Shown: positions 56,860 through 59,245 of the stretch, one piece after another
Layout: the number at the start of each line of letters is the position of its first letter
Position numbering within the stretch: position 1 is the stretch's first letter
Origin: Cryobacterium sp.
Lineage (GTDB): Bacteria; Actinomycetota; Actinomycetes; Actinomycetales; Microbacteriaceae
Assembly: GCF_025463825.1 (NCBI RefSeq)
Contig: NZ_JAODBG010000026.1
Span: forward strand, 1-59,245
Reading direction: 5' to 3'
DNA: 59,245 nt
The notes under the pieces: model-generated
What the model saw: only the letters and a program-made list of their open reading frames with translations
Told to the model about the DNA's origin: nothing
The model's database searches: none
Position numbers and translations under genes: made by a program

Positions 56860-57069
56860 TCACTCGGGGTCGGGGTCGAACAGGCGCAGGAACTTCTCGC
56901 GCGGAATCAGCACGCGGCGGCCGAGCCTGACCGAGGGGATCGTATGGTTCTCGACGCCTGCCGTGACGGTGCGGGGATCGACACCGAGCGCCTGCGCCGC
57001 CTCGGTTCGCGTGATGACCACGCTCCGTGACTCGCGCAGCTTCTCGATCGTCACCGTTGCGGTTCTCAT
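56860..57069 (-). CDS. Excisionase-like helix-turn-helix protein
   Basis: A 69-residue protein of the excisionase/MerR-like helix-turn-helix family (ITRTEAAQALGVDPRTVTAG, then IPSVRLGRRVLIPREKF). It would bend DNA at the attachment site and favour excision with the integrase. ATG at 57069, with GAGGTG upstream. It is divergent from the XRE regulator, which probably controls it. Confidence 0.82.
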   Translation of the reverse strand: MRTATVTIEKLRESRSVVITRTEAAQALGVDPRTVTAGVENHTIPSVRLGRRVLIPREKFLRLFDPDPE

Positions 57070-57131
57070 ATCGCGCACCTCGTTCCTTGGACAGGCGAGA
57101 AATGATAATAGGTGAATTTACATGATCGCGC

Positions 57132-57160
57132 TTGATGTGTCAAGAATGACGGTGTATGTT
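57132..57160 (+). promoter_or_regulatory. Promoter of the XRE gene; transcript likely leaderless
   Basis: TTGATG at 57132-57137 and TATGTT at 57155-57160 are 17 bases apart. Transcription should start about 7 bases downstream, at the ATG at 57167, so the mRNA probably has no leader. This fits the absence of a ribosome site. Confidence 0.5.
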
Positions 57161-57166
57161 TCTTAC

Positions 57167-57727
57167 ATGGAGGAGCGAAAGCGCGGGAATCCCGCGGGAC
57201 ACACAAATGAACATGTCGCGGCGAACCTCCGCAAGTTGCGCCAAAGTACTGGCGTCGACCTGCGGGAGCTAGCGGCACGGATCAAGGCGACGGGCCGAGT
57301 CATCTCGCCTTCGGCGCTGAGCAAGATCGAGAACGGTGACCGCCGCGTGGACGTGGATGACCTCACTGTCTTCGCCTACGCTCTGGGGACCACCCCGGCC
57401 GCCCTGCTCACCCCACCCGAAGACGGCCCAGCCCCGTCCGGAGTGCCGGAGGGCCAGTACACGCCCGAGGAACTCCAGGCATGGTTCCAGGGCAGCCTCA
57501 AGCTCACGGTAGAAGATCTGCTGCGGTACTGGAATGAGCGGGCGCTCGATTGCCAGTCCTATATCAAGCGCTTCGATGATCTGTTGGCGCAGTACGACCG
57601 CGGCGATGTCGGTGTCACTCCGCGGAAAGTGTATGAGGAACGGCTCGCCACACAGCGGCAGCGTCTCGCGTTCATCCGAGACAGGTTGCTCCAACTCGAC
57701 CCAATGGGAGTGCCCATCGACGGCTAA
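57167..57727 (+). CDS. XRE-family helix-turn-helix regulator
   Basis: A 186-residue regulator with an N-terminal Cro/CI-type helix-turn-helix (LRKLRQSTGVDLRELAARIK, then ISPSALSKIENGDR) and a C-terminal helical region rich in Arg and Gln. I chose the ATG at 57167, where the conserved part begins; there is no ribosome site, consistent with a leaderless transcript. It lies between the divergent excisionase and the integrase (gap 47 bases), the usual place for the element's control gene. Confidence 0.83.
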   Translation: MEERKRGNPAGHTNEHVAANLRKLRQSTGVDLRELAARIKATGRVISPSALSKIENGDRRVDVDDLTVFAYALGTTPAALLTPPEDGPAPSGVPEGQYTPEELQAWFQGSLKLTVEDLLRYWNERALDCQSYIKRFDDLLAQYDRGDVGVTPRKVYEERLATQRQRLAFIRDRLLQLDPMGVPIDG

Positions 57728-57774
57728 CCAGACGCCGACCGACGCCAAGAACGAGAGACGGGAAGGTGAGACAC

Positions 57775-59070
57775 ATGACCGACATCCCGGCGAACGAGCC
57801 CATGGGGAGTGACTCCGCGCAGCACAAGGCGAACAAGACGCGGCGCTCCCGGTCACGGCATGCGGGTTCGCTGGCCGACTACGCCACGAAGGCGGGACAG
57901 CGTTGGAAGTTCCAGATCTATGCGCTCAAAGATCCGGAGAAGCCTGAACTAGGCGAGACGCGCATCACCCGTGGCGGCTTCAAGAGCCTCGAAGCCGCAC
58001 AATCGGGGCTCGCCGAAGCGCTGAAGAGGAAAGTGCAGAACGAAAAATTCCAGGGAAAGGTGCCTACGATCACGGAATATGCGAACCACTGGGTCACCGG
58101 GCTCCGGCTGCAGAACTCCACGATTCAGGGCTACCGCAAAATAATCCGCAACCATATCAGCCCGGCCATCGGCAACATCCGGCTGGACAAGCTCACCGCG
58201 ACCCGGATCGCAGCTCACTACCGCGAGCTTGAGAAGTCGGGTCGACGGGACACGACCGGCCTTGGGGAGCCCCTCTCGGCAAACAGCGTAAACAAGGTGC
58301 ACGTCGTGCTCGGCGCCCTACTCGATGCGGCGGTTGATGATGGTCTGATCGCCATGAACCCGGCCAAGAAGAAGCGCACGGTCAATGCTCCAACAGGTTC
58401 CCAGATCCGTGCCCAGCGCCCCGAGATCAAGACCTGGACAGGCGGCGAACTCCACGCCTTCCTCACATGGAACCGTGACGTGCTCAGAGACGACCTCTTC
58501 CCACTGTGGCGCACCATTGCCTACACGGGGATGAGGCGCAGCGAAGCACTCGCGCTGCGCTGGAGCGACCTGAATACCGCGACCGGCAGGTTGAGTATCA
58601 GGCGCGCCGCTGACGTGACCGTCCGCAACCTGACGAAATCCACTAAGACGGGGTCCGCGCGCGTGCTCGACTTGGACCCCGAGACGGTCGGAATCCTCAA
58701 GGCCTTCAAAGCACAACGTGGCGCGATCTCACTCGACCTTGCCCGCGCAGATGCCTACGTGTTCGGCAACGACGCAGGCGCGATCCGCTCCCCAAATGAG
58801 GTTGGCCGGCGGTGGACGTTCCGTGTCGAACGGGCTCAGGCGGCCATCGATGGACTGCCACGGGTCACCCTCAAGGGCCTACGGCACACGCACGCGACCC
58901 TCCTGCTCGAACTCGGCGAGCACCCCAAGGTCGTGCAGGAACGGCTGGGGCACTCCACGATCACCACGACGATGAACATCTACAGCCACGTCACCCCGAC
59001 GATGCAGAAAGCCGCAGTAAACCGCTTTGCGGAGCATCTCGATCGGCTTAGCACATATTTCAGTACATGA
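57775..59070 (+). CDS. Tyrosine-type site-specific integrase
   Basis: A 431-residue phage-type integrase. It has an N-terminal arm-binding domain, the SAM-like core-binding domain (about 100-200) and the catalytic domain with Arg in TGMRRSEAL (about 254), HTHATLLLE with the RHTH motif (about 368), LGHSTI, and the nucleophile Tyr in MNIYSHV (about 403). All catalytic residues are present. It has GAAGGTGAG before the ATG at 57775. It lies 57 bases from the tRNA-side repeat, as expected for an element that targets tRNA-Ser. Confidence 0.95.
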   Translation: MTDIPANEPMGSDSAQHKANKTRRSRSRHAGSLADYATKAGQRWKFQIYALKDPEKPELGETRITRGGFKSLEAAQSGLAEALKRKVQNEKFQGKVPTITEYANHWVTGLRLQNSTIQGYRKIIRNHISPAIGNIRLDKLTATRIAAHYRELEKSGRRDTTGLGEPLSANSVNKVHVVLGALLDAAVDDGLIAMNPAKKKRTVNAPTGSQIRAQRPEIKTWTGGELHAFLTWNRDVLRDDLFPLWRTIAYTGMRRSEALALRWSDLNTATGRLSIRRAADVTVRNLTKSTKTGSARVLDLDPETVGILKAFKAQRGAISLDLARADAYVFGNDAGAIRSPNEVGRRWTFRVERAQAAIDGLPRVTLKGLRHTHATLLLELGEHPKVVQERLGHSTITTTMNIYSHVTPTMQKAAVNRFAEHLDRLSTYFST

Positions 59071-59126
59071 AGAGGAATGCGTCCTCGTTAAAGAGTATAA
59101 AAAGCCAGATCAGAAGCAATTTTTAA

Positions 59127-59151
59127 CTGGCGGAGAATGGGGGATTCGAAC
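59127..59151. repeat. Right attachment repeat
   Basis: 25 bases identical to 44873-44897, covering the CCA end, acceptor strand and part of the T arm of tRNA-Ser. Crossover in this segment leaves the tRNA intact. Confidence 0.92.
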
Positions 59152-59215
59152 CCCCGAGGGCTTGCACCCAACCAACTTTCCAAGCTGGCGCCATAGGCCA
59201 CTAGGCGAATTCTCC
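59128..59215 (-). tRNA. tRNA-Ser(GGA)
   Basis: 88 bases including an encoded CCA. Acceptor stem GGAGAAT/ATTCTCC pairs; the anticodon loop TTGGAAA gives anticodon GGA, for UCC and UCU serine codons. There is a long variable arm (GTTGGGTGCAAGCCC region), typical of serine tRNA, and the T loop is GGTTCGAATCC. It is complete because the element supplied its own copy of the 3' end. Confidence 0.95.
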
Positions 59216-59245
59216 TGGCCGGTCGATCTCACGGGAAGTGAACGA

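Larger units (their letters stand above)
44873..59151 (+). mobile_element. Integrative mobilizable element in tRNA-Ser(GGA), 14.25 kb
   Basis: Bounded by a 25-bp direct repeat made of the tRNA 3' end. Gene order: small Cys/His protein, OLD-like ATPase, queE-queD-queC, kinase-deoxyribosyltransferase fusion, unknown small gene, OGG-like glycosylase, MobF relaxase, Fic, excisionase, XRE regulator and tyrosine integrase beside the tRNA. It has a relaxase but no type IV coupling protein or channel genes, so it should need a helper to transfer. Base composition is visibly lower in GC in the cargo (45.5-51.9 kb) than in the flanking chromosome. Confidence 0.9.

Overview
The window is high-GC actinobacterial chromosome, most like a Microbacteriaceae relative (inferred from a 13E12/DUF222-HNH gene, an actinobacterial type VII secretion locus, frequent GTG starts and many ATGA/GTGA gene overlaps). 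The species cannot be read from the sequence.

Region 1 (1-10.6 kb) is a glycan-use locus. It holds a GH95 glycosidase cut by the window edge, a TatA-like protein, a GH3 glycosidase, a Tat-exported solute-binding lipoprotein, two ABC permeases and a LacI-family regulator. Two LacI-type palindromes lie between the divergent GH3 and transporter genes. Region 2 (10.6-22.2 kb) has mixed metabolism and regulation: an epimerase, a ROK regulator, a LysR regulator, an acetyltransferase, a Bcr/CflA-type exporter, an RsbQ-like hydrolase overlapping a PAS-GAF-GGDEF protein, a PAP2 phosphatase, a saccharopine-dehydrogenase-like protein and a DUF222-HNH protein.

Region 3 (22.3-37.7 kb) is a type VII secretion locus. 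The leftward arm has EccC, EccD, two MinD-like proteins, a small membrane protein and a zinc-ribbon/RDD/FHA protein. The rightward arm has two Esx-type proteins, three small accessory genes, an 857-residue candidate effector and two related proteins that may be its partners. EccB, EccE and mycosin are not present. Region 4 (37.8-44.8 kb) holds a chimeric oxidoreductase, an acetyltransferase, an ECF42-type sigma factor that appears frameshifted, its DGPF partner, an MFS exporter and several palindromic intergenic elements.

Region 5 (44,873-59,151) is a 14.25-kb integrative mobilizable element in the 3' end of a tRNA-Ser(GGA) gene. It is bounded by a 25-bp direct repeat, and the old tRNA terminator is stranded at the far end. 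It carries a tyrosine integrase, an excisionase-like gene, an XRE regulator, a Fic protein and a MobF relaxase-helicase, but no visible conjugation channel. Its cargo is the most interesting part of the window: a tight, mostly overlapping operon encoding an OGG-fold DNA glycosylase, a small unknown protein, a PfkB kinase fused to a nucleoside 2-deoxyribosyltransferase, QueC, QueD and QueE, followed on the same strand by an OLD-like ATPase-TOPRIM protein. The set could make preQ0 and act on nucleosides or DNA. It shares parts with type IV CBASS and with dpd DNA-modification clusters but matches neither, so it is a candidate undescribed defence or nucleotide-modification system.
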